Below are positions 28,829 through 37,367 of a DNA stretch of 64,000 nt, in pieces; positions within the stretch are counted from its first letter, which is position 1, and each line of letters starts with the position of its first letter. Both the position numbers and the translations under genes were made by a program. Below the pieces are notes generated by a model. It was not told where the DNA came from and ran no database searches. It saw nothing but the letters and a program-made list of their open reading frames with translations. This DNA is from Photobacterium obscurum (GTDB taxonomy: Bacteria; Pseudomonadota; Gammaproteobacteria; Enterobacterales; Vibrionaceae), in contig NZ_JAKRRW010000002.1 of NCBI RefSeq assembly GCF_026191635.1, positions 124,001 to 188,000 on the forward strand, written 5' to 3'.

Positions 28829-29511
28829 TGCGTGACCTCGCTGACGTTAACAGGCGGTACAGTTTTAGGTTGGCAGTTAGGGTCGAGGCTTAGCCCTTCA
28901 AGCCATAGGTTGCAGTGATTCAGGGTGTGCTCGAGTTTGGAGGTTACCTTGTCGGCCCATAGACCAAGTAATTGCGCCCCGGTAATGGCGGGAAGCGCGA
29001 TAATCAGGCCGGCAGCCGTGGTACGCATAGCTAAACCCAGCCCGTCGGCAAGATCGTTTGGTGTTACAGAGCCCGTTGTTGCCGCGATACCTTTGAACAT
29101 CTCAATCAAACCTAACACTGTGCCCAGTAGCCCAAGTAATGGGCTAATCACACCAATCAGCGTTAGTAGACGAAGCCCAGAACGAAGCTGGGTCCGTTTC
29201 TGTTGGAGCCAAATACCGGCGGCGTCCTCGCGTAGCGGTTTGTTGAAGTGACGGTGGGAGATCAGCATTGCCACCCCTTTGTAAAGCAAAGGTCGCTGCT
29301 GTTTAAGTTCAGTTGCGAGCTGATCAAGCACCTCTTCACTATCACGGTTTTGCCTGGCCAGCAATGCATTGATTTTGCCTCGACCAACGCCGGTACAGAG
29401 CAGAACTTGTATGCTTCTCTCTAACAAAATCATGATGGTGAGTGCCGAGCAGATGAGAAGAGGCCAAGCCATGAGGCCAAATTGATTTTGTAGGTTATTA
29501 ATAGTGTCCAT
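28825..29511 (-). CDS. exbB: TonB-system proton channel subunit ExbB
   Basis: 228 residues, three membrane helices (about 15-35, 125-150, 165-190), MotA/TolQ/ExbB family. 'LLTLIGVISPLLGLLGTVLG' and 'LADGLGLAMRTTAAGLIIAL' are typical. Partner of ExbD and TonB for heme receptor energisation. Starts 3 nt after the tonB stop. Confidence 0.93.
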   Translation of the reverse strand: MDTINNLQNQFGLMAWPLLICSALTIMILLERSIQVLLCTGVGRGKINALLARQNRDSEEVLDQLATELKQQRPLLYKGVAMLISHRHFNKPLREDAAGIWLQQKRTQLRSGLRLLTLIGVISPLLGLLGTVLGLIEMFKGIAATTGSVTPNDLADGLGLAMRTTAAGLIIALPAITGAQLLGLWADKVTSKLEHTLNHCNLWLEGLSLDPNCQPKTVPPVNVSEVTQ

Positions 29512-29514
29512 TAT

Positions 29515-30285
29515 TTAATCCAACTCAAAACGAACAGGGATCTGTACGCGATGGGCAATGGCTTGCCCATCGATAATATGTGAAGAAAAGTGCCAGCGTT
29601 TGATGGCCTCAAGTGCTGCCTTGTCGAGTACCTGGGCGCCTGAAGATTTCACCAGCGTGTGCTTAATTTGTTTGCCATTCGGATCGAGCCAAACTTCGAC
29701 CATCACTTGACCTTCGATCCCGCGCCGTTTAGCCAGTCTCGGGTACTTAACCGGACTCGGGCTGGTTGAAAAAGTTGGCTGGGTAACAAGCTTGGGTGAG
29801 CTGTTTACCCCCGAAGCTGCCTGTGCTTTTACTTCCGGTTGGTTTTCAACAACCGGTTTAGCGTTCGCAGGCTTAGTTTCTTTTTTGGCCACTTTTTTTT
29901 CTGGTTGCGGTTTCGTTACCGTTTTGGCGGTTTTTTCCTCGGGTTTCTTGGGCGGTTCTTTCTTTGTTTTGGTTATGGTTTTCTCTATCGGTTTATCTTG
30001 AGTGACTTCCGGTTTTTTCTTTTTAACCAGTTTCTTTACCGCTGTTTGTTTTTCAATTGACTTGGGTTTGGCGACAGGTATGGTTTCCTGAACCACTTGG
30101 GTTTCAGCGACAGGCTGTGGGGTTGGCTTGGGAGCCGAGACGAGATTCAACGATACCCTGGTGGATTCGGTACCGACAGGCATAGCCATCACCATTGTAT
30201 TGGGAACCGCTGAGAGTACAACACTATGTATGATTATTGATGCTGTGCCAGCAATTACGTATCGTTTCGTGTTCACTTTTGTCAC
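29515..30285 (-). CDS. tonB: TonB energy transducer (TonB1 type)
   Basis: 256 residues: one N-terminal membrane helix (about residues 10-32), a long Pro/Lys/Glu-rich periplasm-spanning rod (about 50-150), and a C-terminal TonB domain with 'YPRLAKRRGIEGQVMVEVWL' and 'ALEAIKRWHFSS'. Links ExbBD to outer-membrane receptors. First gene of the heme operon, probably Fur-controlled from the divergent region. Confidence 0.94.
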   Translation of the reverse strand: MTKVNTKRYVIAGTASIIIHSVVLSAVPNTMVMAMPVGTESTRVSLNLVSAPKPTPQPVAETQVVQETIPVAKPKSIEKQTAVKKLVKKKKPEVTQDKPIEKTITKTKKEPPKKPEEKTAKTVTKPQPEKKVAKKETKPANAKPVVENQPEVKAQAASGVNSSPKLVTQPTFSTSPSPVKYPRLAKRRGIEGQVMVEVWLDPNGKQIKHTLVKSSGAQVLDKAALEAIKRWHFSSHIIDGQAIAHRVQIPVRFELD

Positions 30286-30445
30286 CTAGCCTATGTCGCT
30301 TATTACGTTGCCAGTTAAAAAGCATTTTTGAATGAAGCTAAATAATGCTTTTAACTAACTGAATTAACGATAAAAAAGGTATTGAGTGACTTATCAAAAA
30401 TCACTCCAGTCTGAGATTGGTTCTCATTATCCATGAAATGCGAAT

Positions 30446-30464
30446 AATATCAATTATCATTTGC
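30446..30464. promoter_or_regulatory. Candidate Fur box 1
   Basis: 13 of 19 positions fit the Fur consensus GATAATGATAATCATTATC, including an uninterrupted ATGATAAT core on the minus strand. Placed between the divergent heme operons, where iron repression is expected. Confidence 0.6.
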
Positions 30465-30501
30465 AATATCTTCTTTGTATGGATATATTGCACCCAAATA
30501 G

Positions 30502-30520
30502 GAGTTATTATCATTTGGTG
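30502..30520. promoter_or_regulatory. Candidate Fur box 2
   Basis: 11 of 19 positions fit the Fur consensus with the same ATGATAAT core, 56 nt from box 1. Confidence 0.4.
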
Positions 30521-30747
30521 GCAAGTTTTTGCTTGTTCGAAGCGGATGCCAACACGCTTTGGATATCAGGTGGTAGTCGCTCAATAAAAGAAAGTACATA
30601 CCCAAGTCGCCAGGGTATAAGTCAGCGGCGATACATGTTGCTCAACCTGGAATCAATGCGGTTGTAATACCTGATTTGATGATTGATTGGATAGCCGGTA
30701 AAGATACCTGTTGAGGAGGAGTTGACGTCCGTTAGCTCGTATTACCT

Positions 30748-32115
30748 ATGAATAGAGAACAACAAATCAACCCTGATAACCTGGGTTATGACGTGACGGG
30801 GAAAAATACCCCAGATCCATTGCGTTTTGCCTTCCAGAACAAACGTTCGGCGCATGCTGGCGGAATGAGTGCCATGGTTTCAGAAGAAGAGCGCCAGTTG
30901 CAGGCTCTGGCGGCGCTTTGTGTAAAACCCGAATCACCTCAAAAGCGCTGTCTGTATGTCCATGTTCCTTTCTGTCGGGTGCGGTGTACGTATTGTAATT
31001 TCTTTCAGTATGCATCTAGTCAGTCTCTGATTGATGCTTACTTTGAAGCATTGATGAGCGAATTGGTGTTTAAGGCACAAATGCCGTGGACTCAAACGGC
31101 TCCATTTCATGCGGTATATATTGGTGGCGGTACGCCTACTGACTTGACGCCGGAGCAGATCACTCGGCTAGGCCAGATGATTCGTCAGCACTTTCCGTTG
31201 ACAACAGACTGCGAGCTGACGCTTGAAGGGCGGATTAATCGCTTTGATGATCGTATGTTTGACGCTGCGTTGGAGGGGGGCTTTAATCGCTTTTCTTTTG
31301 GCGTGCAGAGTTTTGATACCAAAGTGCGCAGAAAAGCCAAGCGATTGGATGACCGAGAGCCTGTCCTGAAGCGTATTCAATCCTTGAGTGCAACGAATGC
31401 GGCGCCAATCGTGATTGATTTACTGTTTGGGCTTCCTTATCAAGACCTTGAGATCTGGCATCAAGATTTGAATGATTTTTTAGAAAGCGGTGCCCATGGC
31501 GTTGACTTATATCAGCTCATTGAGATGGGGGGCACCCCGATGAAAGGAATGATTGACCAGGGCCGCCTGCCTGAGCCTGCGGATACTCCGATGAAAGCGA
31601 CCATGTTTGAGACTGGCGTTAATTTTATGGCTGAGCATCATTTAAGGCGCCTAAGTGTGAATCATTGGGCACGAGATAACAGAGAACGCAGCATATATAA
31701 CAGCCTGGCTAAAACGTCGGCTGAAGTGCTGCCTTTGGGGGCAGGAGCGGGTGGTAATGTCGGTGGATTTGGTTTCATGCAGCACCGTAATTTAGATACC
31801 TATATTGATGCTGTAAATGCAGGAGATATCCCGCTGGCGATGATGACCCGCTCGTCCCCCCAAGCTGCCTTGCACTCTGAAATAAAGGCAAGTTTTGACC
31901 GTGGTTTTCTGTCAGCCAAAGATTTTATTTCCAAGTTTGAGCGAGATGTCTTTCATTACTGCCGTCCTTTGTTTGAAGTTTGGCAACGAAACGGATTAGT
32001 AAATGTAAACGGTGAATATTTGTCATTGACCCTGGCTGGTGAATTCTGGTCCGTTTCTCTGGCACAGGCCATGATCGAAGTATTGCAGAAAGGGCAGCAG
32101 TCGAAAGCCGCCTAG
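30748..32115 (+). CDS. hutW: Anaerobic heme-degrading radical SAM enzyme HutW (ChuW type)
   Basis: 455 residues, HemN-like radical SAM fold. The [4Fe-4S] motif is 'CRVRCTYC' (Cys76, Cys80, Cys83), followed by 'YIGGGTPTDLTPEQI'. ChuW/HutW enzymes open the heme ring by methyl transfer without oxygen and release iron. An upstream in-frame stop limits the start to this ATG. First of hutW-hutX-hutZ; the 122-nt gap to hutX is larger than usual in an operon. Confidence 0.92.
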   Translation: MNREQQINPDNLGYDVTGKNTPDPLRFAFQNKRSAHAGGMSAMVSEEERQLQALAALCVKPESPQKRCLYVHVPFCRVRCTYCNFFQYASSQSLIDAYFEALMSELVFKAQMPWTQTAPFHAVYIGGGTPTDLTPEQITRLGQMIRQHFPLTTDCELTLEGRINRFDDRMFDAALEGGFNRFSFGVQSFDTKVRRKAKRLDDREPVLKRIQSLSATNAAPIVIDLLFGLPYQDLEIWHQDLNDFLESGAHGVDLYQLIEMGGTPMKGMIDQGRLPEPADTPMKATMFETGVNFMAEHHLRRLSVNHWARDNRERSIYNSLAKTSAEVLPLGAGAGGNVGGFGFMQHRNLDTYIDAVNAGDIPLAMMTRSSPQAALHSEIKASFDRGFLSAKDFISKFERDVFHYCRPLFEVWQRNGLVNVNGEYLSLTLAGEFWSVSLAQAMIEVLQKGQQSKAA

Positions 32116-32237
32116 AATTGAACTATAGCTTTAACAACACTCAGAACTGTTTTGAATAGTTCTGGAAACTAAATAAAAAAACGCCGTTATTAAGATCAAA
32201 ACGAAAATCAGCAGACGGTACTATCTGGGGAGTAATT

Positions 32238-32765
32238 GTGTTCGAGAAAATTTCATTTGATGCACTGAAGTCACAAGTTGCAGAGCAGCTTGCCGCCGAT
32301 CCTAAACTCCACGCCATGGCTATTGCCGAAGAACTTGGCGTAACCGAAGGTGAGGTTGTGATGGCCTATCCGGAAGAGCTGGTTGTCACTGTAGCAGGCG
32401 AAAAAGCAAAACAAATTCTCGAAGATCTTCCATCATGGGGGCCGGTGACAACCATCGTGCATTCCATGGGCTCAATTTTTGAGGTGAAAGCGCCTTTTCC
32501 CAAAGGGAAAGAGGCACGGGGTTATTATAACCTGATGGGAAAAGCCGGGGAGCTGCATGGCCACCTACGCCTGGATTTGGTGACTGACATTGCTCTTGTC
32601 AGCAAACCATTTATGGGACAGGAAAGTTACTTCATTGGCTTCTTTGCTCAAGATGGCCAGTGTGTATTTAAAGTCTATCTAGGTCGTGACAAACAGCGTC
32701 AGCTATTCCCTGAACAAATCGAAAAATTCAAACAATTAAAACAACAAAATCTCGGAGAAAAGTAA
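32238..32765 (+). CDS. hutX: Heme utilisation carrier HutX
   Basis: 175 residues of the ChuX/HutX family. Segments 'MAIAEELGVTEGEVVMAYPE' and 'GPVTTIVHSMGSIFEVKAPF' are characteristic. A cytosolic heme carrier that hands heme to HutZ. The TAA is followed 2 nt later by the hutZ ATG. Confidence 0.93.
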   Translation: MFEKISFDALKSQVAEQLAADPKLHAMAIAEELGVTEGEVVMAYPEELVVTVAGEKAKQILEDLPSWGPVTTIVHSMGSIFEVKAPFPKGKEARGYYNLMGKAGELHGHLRLDLVTDIALVSKPFMGQESYFIGFFAQDGQCVFKVYLGRDKQRQLFPEQIEKFKQLKQQNLGEK

Positions 32766-32767
32766 CA

Positions 32768-33325
32768 ATGAATCAAGTAAAGCAAGAACGCCTTCAAAAC
32801 CGGCTTGGCCCGGAGATTAAAGAGTTTCGCGAAGCATGCCTGACTCTGCAATTGGCTACGGTTGATGCTGATGGTAAGCCAAATGTAAGCTACGCGCCGT
32901 TTGCTTTGCTGGATGATGGCTATTATGTACTGATTAGCCAAATTGCCAAGCATGCGCGTAATCTACTAGAAAACCCTCAAGTCTCTTTGATGATGATTGA
33001 AGACGAGGGTACGTCGAAAACAATTTATGCTCGTAAGCGCCTGACGTTTGAAGCAAATGTAGTTGTCGTTGAGCGCAATACCGAGCGCTGGCTAGAAGCG
33101 GTCGCAGGCTTGAAAGCGCGCTTTGGCGAGATTGTCGATGGGCTGAGAGGCCTTGAGGACTTTACTTTGTTCCGGTTGGAGCCAACGCAGGGCCTGTTCG
33201 TTAAAGGTTTCGGGCAGGCTTTTCAGGTGGGAAGTGATGATCTAGTTGATTTTGTACACTTGCAGGAAGGCCATAAGCGCATTAAGGATGGAAGCGAAGT
33301 AACAGAACCGACTGAAGAGCTGTAA
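32768..33325 (+). CDS. hutZ: Heme-degrading protein HutZ
   Basis: 185 residues with a pyridoxamine-phosphate-oxidase-like split beta-barrel (about residues 15-145) and a C-terminal His ('DLVDFVHLQEGHKRI') in the region that ligates heme. HutZ degrades heme with oxygen, complementing the oxygen-independent HutW. GGAGA is correctly spaced upstream. Confidence 0.93.
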   Translation: MNQVKQERLQNRLGPEIKEFREACLTLQLATVDADGKPNVSYAPFALLDDGYYVLISQIAKHARNLLENPQVSLMMIEDEGTSKTIYARKRLTFEANVVVVERNTERWLEAVAGLKARFGEIVDGLRGLEDFTLFRLEPTQGLFVKGFGQAFQVGSDDLVDFVHLQEGHKRIKDGSEVTEPTEEL

Positions 33326-33467
33326 TCTTTACCTGAAATCTCACCAACGGCCTGAGTATTATGCTTGGGCCTTTGTTCGTTTAGGTCGTTATAACGGACT
33401 CTAGCGGAATCGCTTGATCCGGATCATCGTAACAATCACACCCGCTTGAAGTGGCTAAATTTCGTGT

Positions 33468-33486
33468 GATAATTATCATATTAATG
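33468..33486 (+). promoter_or_regulatory. Candidate Fur box before the small membrane protein
   Basis: GATAATTATCATATTAATG fits the Fur consensus at 13 of 19 positions and contains a perfect ATGATAATTATCAT-like palindrome core on one side. It ends 22 nt before the start codon at 33509, where it could block the promoter. Confidence 0.45.
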
Positions 33487-33508
33487 ACGATGATATCAGG
33501 TCAAATTT

Positions 33509-33904
33509 ATGTCCAGTGATAATAAAAGTGGTGTTCGTTTTGCTTACATTGCAAGCTTTCTGACGCCTTTAACCTTAATGCTTTCAGGTATTGTTGCGGT
33601 AATATATGCCGCTTACAAGCTGAACAAAGGTACCGATGAGCTGACTTACAGCCATTACTACACCATCATTCGCACTTTCTTTTTGTTTTTTACTTTCTTT
33701 GTGGTGCTTGGTGTAACTGCGGCGACAATGACCGGCATGGTTGCCGGTGCGGAATATTGGGTTCACAGTCCGTTTTTGGATAAGTTACTTAGTGCAATTC
33801 CGGTTGTTGGCCTAATCATTGCTGCGTTGGCTATCGTGAAATGGTTTGTTAAGCATATCCAGGGCCTGAAACTGCTTAGCCAGAATAAACCTATTGCACT
33901 TTAA
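33509..33904 (+). CDS. Small multi-pass membrane protein (DUF4870-like)
   Basis: 131 residues with about three hydrophobic segments (about 12-33, 48-73, 86-108) and short loops, resembling the DUF4870 type of small membrane protein. No enzymatic motif. Its location after hutWXZ and the Fur-like box upstream suggest iron-linked expression (inference). Confidence 0.6.
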   Translation: MSSDNKSGVRFAYIASFLTPLTLMLSGIVAVIYAAYKLNKGTDELTYSHYYTIIRTFFLFFTFFVVLGVTAATMTGMVAGAEYWVHSPFLDKLLSAIPVVGLIIAALAIVKWFVKHIQGLKLLSQNKPIAL

Positions 33905-33964
33905 GCGGTATTATTATGATTCAAGATGGTTCTTCTGCATCATGAAGTAGTATGGGATAACAAT

Positions 33965-33997
33965 AAAAGCCGAAACGAATAATTCGTTTCGGCTTTT
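33965..33997. terminator. Bidirectional terminator
   Basis: Perfect 15-bp arms AAAAGCCGAAACGAA / TTCGTTTCGGCTTTT with a 3-nt loop; T-runs exist in both directions. Serves the convergent genes on either side. Confidence 0.95.
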
Positions 33998-34033
33998 TTA
34001 TATATCGAGGACTAGTATCTTTTTGACAAGTTA

Positions 34034-35170
34034 CTAGATTGTACGACGAAAATTCACCAGCAAGACTGTGGCTACCGCTATCACTCCAGCGGCAATGAGT
34101 ACAATCCCCAAGTTGTGAATCATTCCGGCAATACCCAGTAATGCGCCCAGCATTAAATAGTACATTAGGCCAAAGGTGGCCCCTGCTGTACCAGCGCTAG
34201 CTTTATAGCTAGCTAGTGCACTACCCAAAATATTAGGAATAGCGATACCAAAACAAACTACGACAACCATCATCGGTAGCAGAAACAGTAAGCTATGCTG
34301 TGTCAGGTAGACACCTATCGCGGCAACCAGCGCCAGGATACTTGCAGCGTTAACCAGTGTCTGGGCTTCTAGCTTTTTCTGCAGCAGACGCTTGTTGGCA
34401 ATGCTGCCAAGAAGAGAGCCTAGCGCAAGAGCAAAGCCACTGTAGCCAAAATGTTCTGAGTTCAATCCCATGTCGGAAAAGATGAACGGTGCCAGTGAGT
34501 AATAGCTAAATAACATCAGGTTAAACAATGCAACTAGAATCGCATTTTTCCAGATCTGGCTGTCCCGTAGCATTGTTGCCAGCAACGTTGTAAGAGGAAC
34601 AGCATTGACTGAGTCCGGTCGTGTCTCGGGCAAACGAAGTATTGTTGCAGTCACCAGTACAATGGCTAGAACCATCAGTGCCATAAATATACCGTAGTGT
34701 CCGCTTTGTTCGGCTAGAAAACCGCCACTTAACAGCCCTAGCACTGGGCTGACAGAAATCCCCATTCCCATAATCGAGAACACTTTACCCAGCTCAGGAC
34801 CTTCATAACTGTCACGCAGCATGGTTTGGGTAACCACAGAGCCAACAGCTGCCCCGAAGGCTGTCAGAATTCTTGCAATCATAATCATAGAGAAACTGGT
34901 TGCGAGTATCGCAAGAGCTGCGCCAACACCGTATAGGCAAAGACCAGCCAGCATGCTGAATCGGCGGCCGAGGATATCTGCCATACGCCCCCAAAACACA
35001 ACACCTATAGCAAAGGCCGTGAAATAGACTGACAGGGTTTGGGTTGCGGTTTCTACGCTCACTGAAAACTGATGGGCGATGTGTGGCAATACTGGGCTGT
35101 ATATGGTTTCTACAATTTGTGGAAACATCATTAGAACAATTATTAGCCATAGTTGAGGTTTTTTAGCCAT
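34034..35170 (-). CDS. MFS multidrug-type exporter (Bcr/CflA-like)
   Basis: 378 residues with 12 predicted membrane helices. The A-loop motif is 'GRMADILGRRFSMLAG', with 'RILTAFGAAVGSVVTQTMLR' in helix 4-5. Related to punC but distinct. Substrate unknown. Divergent from the eut operon across 600 bp; no sign that it belongs to ethanolamine metabolism. Confidence 0.8.
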   Translation of the reverse strand: MAKKPQLWLIIVLMMFPQIVETIYSPVLPHIAHQFSVSVETATQTLSVYFTAFAIGVVFWGRMADILGRRFSMLAGLCLYGVGAALAILATSFSMIMIARILTAFGAAVGSVVTQTMLRDSYEGPELGKVFSIMGMGISVSPVLGLLSGGFLAEQSGHYGIFMALMVLAIVLVTATILRLPETRPDSVNAVPLTTLLATMLRDSQIWKNAILVALFNLMLFSYYSLAPFIFSDMGLNSEHFGYSGFALALGSLLGSIANKRLLQKKLEAQTLVNAASILALVAAIGVYLTQHSLLFLLPMMVVVVCFGIAIPNILGSALASYKASAGTAGATFGLMYYLMLGALLGIAGMIHNLGIVLIAAGVIAVATVLLVNFRRTI

Positions 35171-35418
35171 TGGTAATCTTATGTTTGATGTGGAAGTGGG
35201 GCGATTTTAGAGAATTCAGTGAGGGGGCATTACAAATATAAGTACATTAAATATCAAAATAAGGACAAGTTAGAGATAAGGAACGAATTGGGACATATGA
35301 AGGCTGAGTTGTAAGGGAAGAGCTATTGACTTCAATAAAAGGCTATTTGGGATATTAATTTATCGAAATGATTATTATGGATTTATGTTAACTCTGGAAG
35401 TAATTGGTCTCAGATAGC

Positions 35419-35454
35419 AATATTAATTATTTTAGAGCGTAAATAATTAATATT
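35419..35454. repeat. Perfect 14-bp inverted repeat 1 upstream of eutS
   Basis: Arms AATATTAATTATTT / AAATAATTAATATT with an 8-nt spacer TAGAGCGT. All-AT arms raise the chance of coincidence, but the match is perfect. Confidence 0.6.
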
Positions 35455-35522
35455 TATTTCTATAAGAAGTTCAAATAAAAGTGAATAATCTATTTGCTGG
35501 GTTTTAAATATGATTTTTATTT

Positions 35523-35557
35523 TTAATTTAAACCATATTGTTAATGGTTTAAATTAA
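35523..35557. repeat. Perfect 14-bp inverted repeat 2 upstream of eutS
   Basis: Arms TTAATTTAAACCAT / ATGGTTTAAATTAA with a 7-nt spacer ATTGTTA. Candidate operator or RNA hairpin; centre about 104 bp from that of repeat 1. Confidence 0.7.
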
Positions 35558-35773
35558 TTGTTTTCAATTCTTTGAATATTGTTGATAAGTTCACGGTGAT
35601 AATTAATAGGATACCCATATGCTCACTAGGCATAAGGTGATCAAGCTCAAGATTTCAGTATTTCATATGACACGTGATTACTATTTACATTAGAACTGTG
35701 ACACAGGTTGAGTAATAGCTCTAATTTCAGGTGTAAATTATAGGAAACTCATGTTGTTCTGAAAAGTGATCTG

Positions 35774-36124
35774 ATGATAGATATTGATGCTGGTAAAGAG
35801 CGTATCATTCAGGAGTTTGTGCCGGGTAAGCAGGTGACACTTGCGCATCTTGTTGCAAATCCGACTGAAGAGTTATGTGAACGCGTGGGCGTTGAAAGCC
35901 AAGGTGCGATAGGCATTTTAACTTTGACGCCAGGTGAAACCTCCATTATTGCAGGCGATATTGCAACCAAAGCAGCGAATGTTGGGATTGGTTTTCTTGA
36001 TCGTTTTTCTGGGGCGCTTGTTATTACAGGCAGTGTTTCTGCTGTAGAAGAATCTTTAAATACGGTGATAAGAGTTCTTAGTGACACCTTGTCTTATAAC
36101 ACCTGTGATTTAACCAGAACGTAA
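35774..36124 (+). CDS. eutS: Eut microcompartment shell protein EutS
   Basis: 116 residues, circularly permuted BMC domain. '[19 protein letters not shown]' and '[16 protein letters not shown]' are nearly the same as in enterobacterial EutS. Forms bent hexamers that shape shell edges. First gene of the operon; eutP follows after 3 nt. Confidence 0.95.
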   Translation: MIDIDAGKERIIQEFVPGKQVTLAHLVANPTEELCERVGVESQGAIGILTLTPGETSIIAGDIATKAANVGIGFLDRFSGALVITGSVSAVEESLNTVIRVLSDTLSYNTCDLTRT

Positions 36125-36127
36125 ATT

Positions 36128-36598
36128 ATGAAAATGGATCAGTTGGGTAATATTGCCTTTATTGGTGAGGTTGATGCAGGTAAATCAGCTCTTATTAATA
36201 AATTAATCGTTCAAGAAACTAATACCGGGAAAACACAGTCACCGATATTTTATAAAGGGCGTGTTGTTGATACTCCGGGAGAGTTTGTTGATAACCGTTC
36301 TTGGAATGGCGCGTTGCTTTCGACGATATCGTCAGTCAAAACAATTGTGATCCTCCAACCGGCTACGGCAAAACGGGTTAGTGCCCCTAGTGGGCTGTTA
36401 CGCGTGTATCCCAACAAAAATATTGTTGGGGTGATCAGTAAAGTTGATGCCGAAGGGGCTGACTGTGCGAAAGCCGGCACACTTCTCAAGCAGCACGGTG
36501 TTCCTGGGCCGTATTTTCATACATCCATTTTCGATCAGGCATCAATTGATCAGCTGTATCACCATTTACTTTCGTTCCAGCCCGTAGTGCTGGAATGA
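36128..36598 (+). CDS. eutP: EutP, P-loop NTPase-like protein of the Eut operon
   Basis: 156 residues. P-loop 'GEVDAGKSAL' (about 13-22), then 'TQSPIFYKGRVVDTPGEF' resembling small GTPase switch regions. EutP/PduV proteins associate with microcompartments; an acetate-kinase-like role has been proposed for some. The exact role here is unproven. Confidence 0.92.
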   Translation: MKMDQLGNIAFIGEVDAGKSALINKLIVQETNTGKTQSPIFYKGRVVDTPGEFVDNRSWNGALLSTISSVKTIVILQPATAKRVSAPSGLLRVYPNKNIVGVISKVDAEGADCAKAGTLLKQHGVPGPYFHTSIFDQASIDQLYHHLLSFQPVVLE

Positions 36599-36627
36599 GT
36601 TGTGTGAAACCACCAAGGATTGCAGTA

Positions 36628-37365
36628 ATGAAAACATTAATCTCTGCTGCGGATGTGCGCAAGGCAAAAGCGGAAAACCGTGCTTATCTTGTTGCTCCCA
36701 TGAAAGATTTTATTATTACGCCAGAAGCTCGAGATGTTGCAAAAGTTGAAGGAATTGAGTTCGTCGATGAGGCGCCGTTAGCGCCGCAACCGCAGATCAC
36801 TCAACCGGCGACTTCCGCGCCGGAAAAAGCGCCGACTGTTGCGGTTCAGCCTGCCGAAGTGCCTGCCAACGATGCTTCAGCGATGGCAAAAGAAATTCAG
36901 GCCGAAATTGAATCCAAGCTCGCCAATGTTGACGGTGAAAAGAGCAATTTAATTCAAGCTCTCGTTGCCAAGGCACTGGCTGATTTTAATCAGCAAACAC
37001 CGAATTCTCCGCGTCAAATCAACGATGACGGCATCGTACTTGTTCGTGGCAATGCGGTCCAGCTTGGCGTATTTGACGGGGCGCCTGGCAAAAATATTGG
37101 CCTGACAGATGTTATCGGCGCCCAAGAAAATAGCAATATGGGCGTTGGCTACATGGGCTGGGAGAACGCGTTCTTCCCGTGGACCCTGTGCTATGACGAG
37201 GTCAATGTTGTCCTCGAAGGTGAGTTTCACGTTAAGACTGCGGCCGGAACCACAATTGGTAAACCGGGGGATGTAATTTTCATTCCTAAGGGCAGCTCTG
37301 TGGAATTTGGCACCCCGACTCACGTTCGTTATGTCTACATCACTTATCCTGTTGAGTGGGCGTAA
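36628..37365 (+). CDS. eutQ: EutQ, cupin-fold protein (acetate kinase-like)
   Basis: 245 residues from the ATG at 36628 ('MKTLISAADVRKAKAENR'), preferred because homologues start this way and AAGGA lies upstream; an ATG at 36595 overlapping the eutP stop is the alternative. N-terminal part with 'FIITPEARDVAK', a Pro/Ala-rich linker (about 45-90), and a C-terminal cupin with 'GEFHVKTAAGTTIGKPGDVI'. In Salmonella EutQ has acetate kinase activity that yields ATP from acetyl-phosphate. Confidence 0.9.
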   Translation: MKTLISAADVRKAKAENRAYLVAPMKDFIITPEARDVAKVEGIEFVDEAPLAPQPQITQPATSAPEKAPTVAVQPAEVPANDASAMAKEIQAEIESKLANVDGEKSNLIQALVAKALADFNQQTPNSPRQINDDGIVLVRGNAVQLGVFDGAPGKNIGLTDVIGAQENSNMGVGYMGWENAFFPWTLCYDEVNVVLEGEFHVKTAAGTTIGKPGDVIFIPKGSSVEFGTPTHVRYVYITYPVEWA

Positions 37366-37367
37366 CT

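Larger units (their letters stand above)
30286..30747. promoter_or_regulatory. Divergent tonB / hutW promoter region
   Basis: About 460 bp without a gene. It holds two Fur-like boxes (30446-30464 and 30502-30520). A GGAGGAG sequence near 30714-30720 lies too far from the hutW start (about 27 nt) to be its ribosome-binding site unless the RNA folds. Confidence 0.6.
35171..35773. promoter_or_regulatory. Promoter/leader region of the eut operon
   Basis: About 600 bp, very AT-rich and without a gene. It contains two long perfect inverted repeats (35419-35454, 35523-35557). I found no adenosylcobalamin riboswitch elements, no -12/-24 promoter and no clean CRP site. The ribosome-binding site of eutS is weak (AAAAG). 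Confidence 0.55.

Noticed and set aside
30461..30667. 68-codon ORF in the tonB/hutW promoter region
   Set aside because: Overlaps the Fur-like boxes, no ribosome-binding site and no coherent protein features.
35419..35557. EutV/ANTAR dual-hairpin antiterminator
   Set aside because: The loops could be drawn to fit A1/G4, but the hairpins are about 70 nt apart and no terminator overlaps the second; no EutVW genes nearby. Kept only as a side remark.
35171..35773. Adenosylcobalamin riboswitch before the eut operon
   Set aside because: Looked for because EutBC needs AdoCbl, but the B12-box and the conserved core are not present in this AT-rich region.
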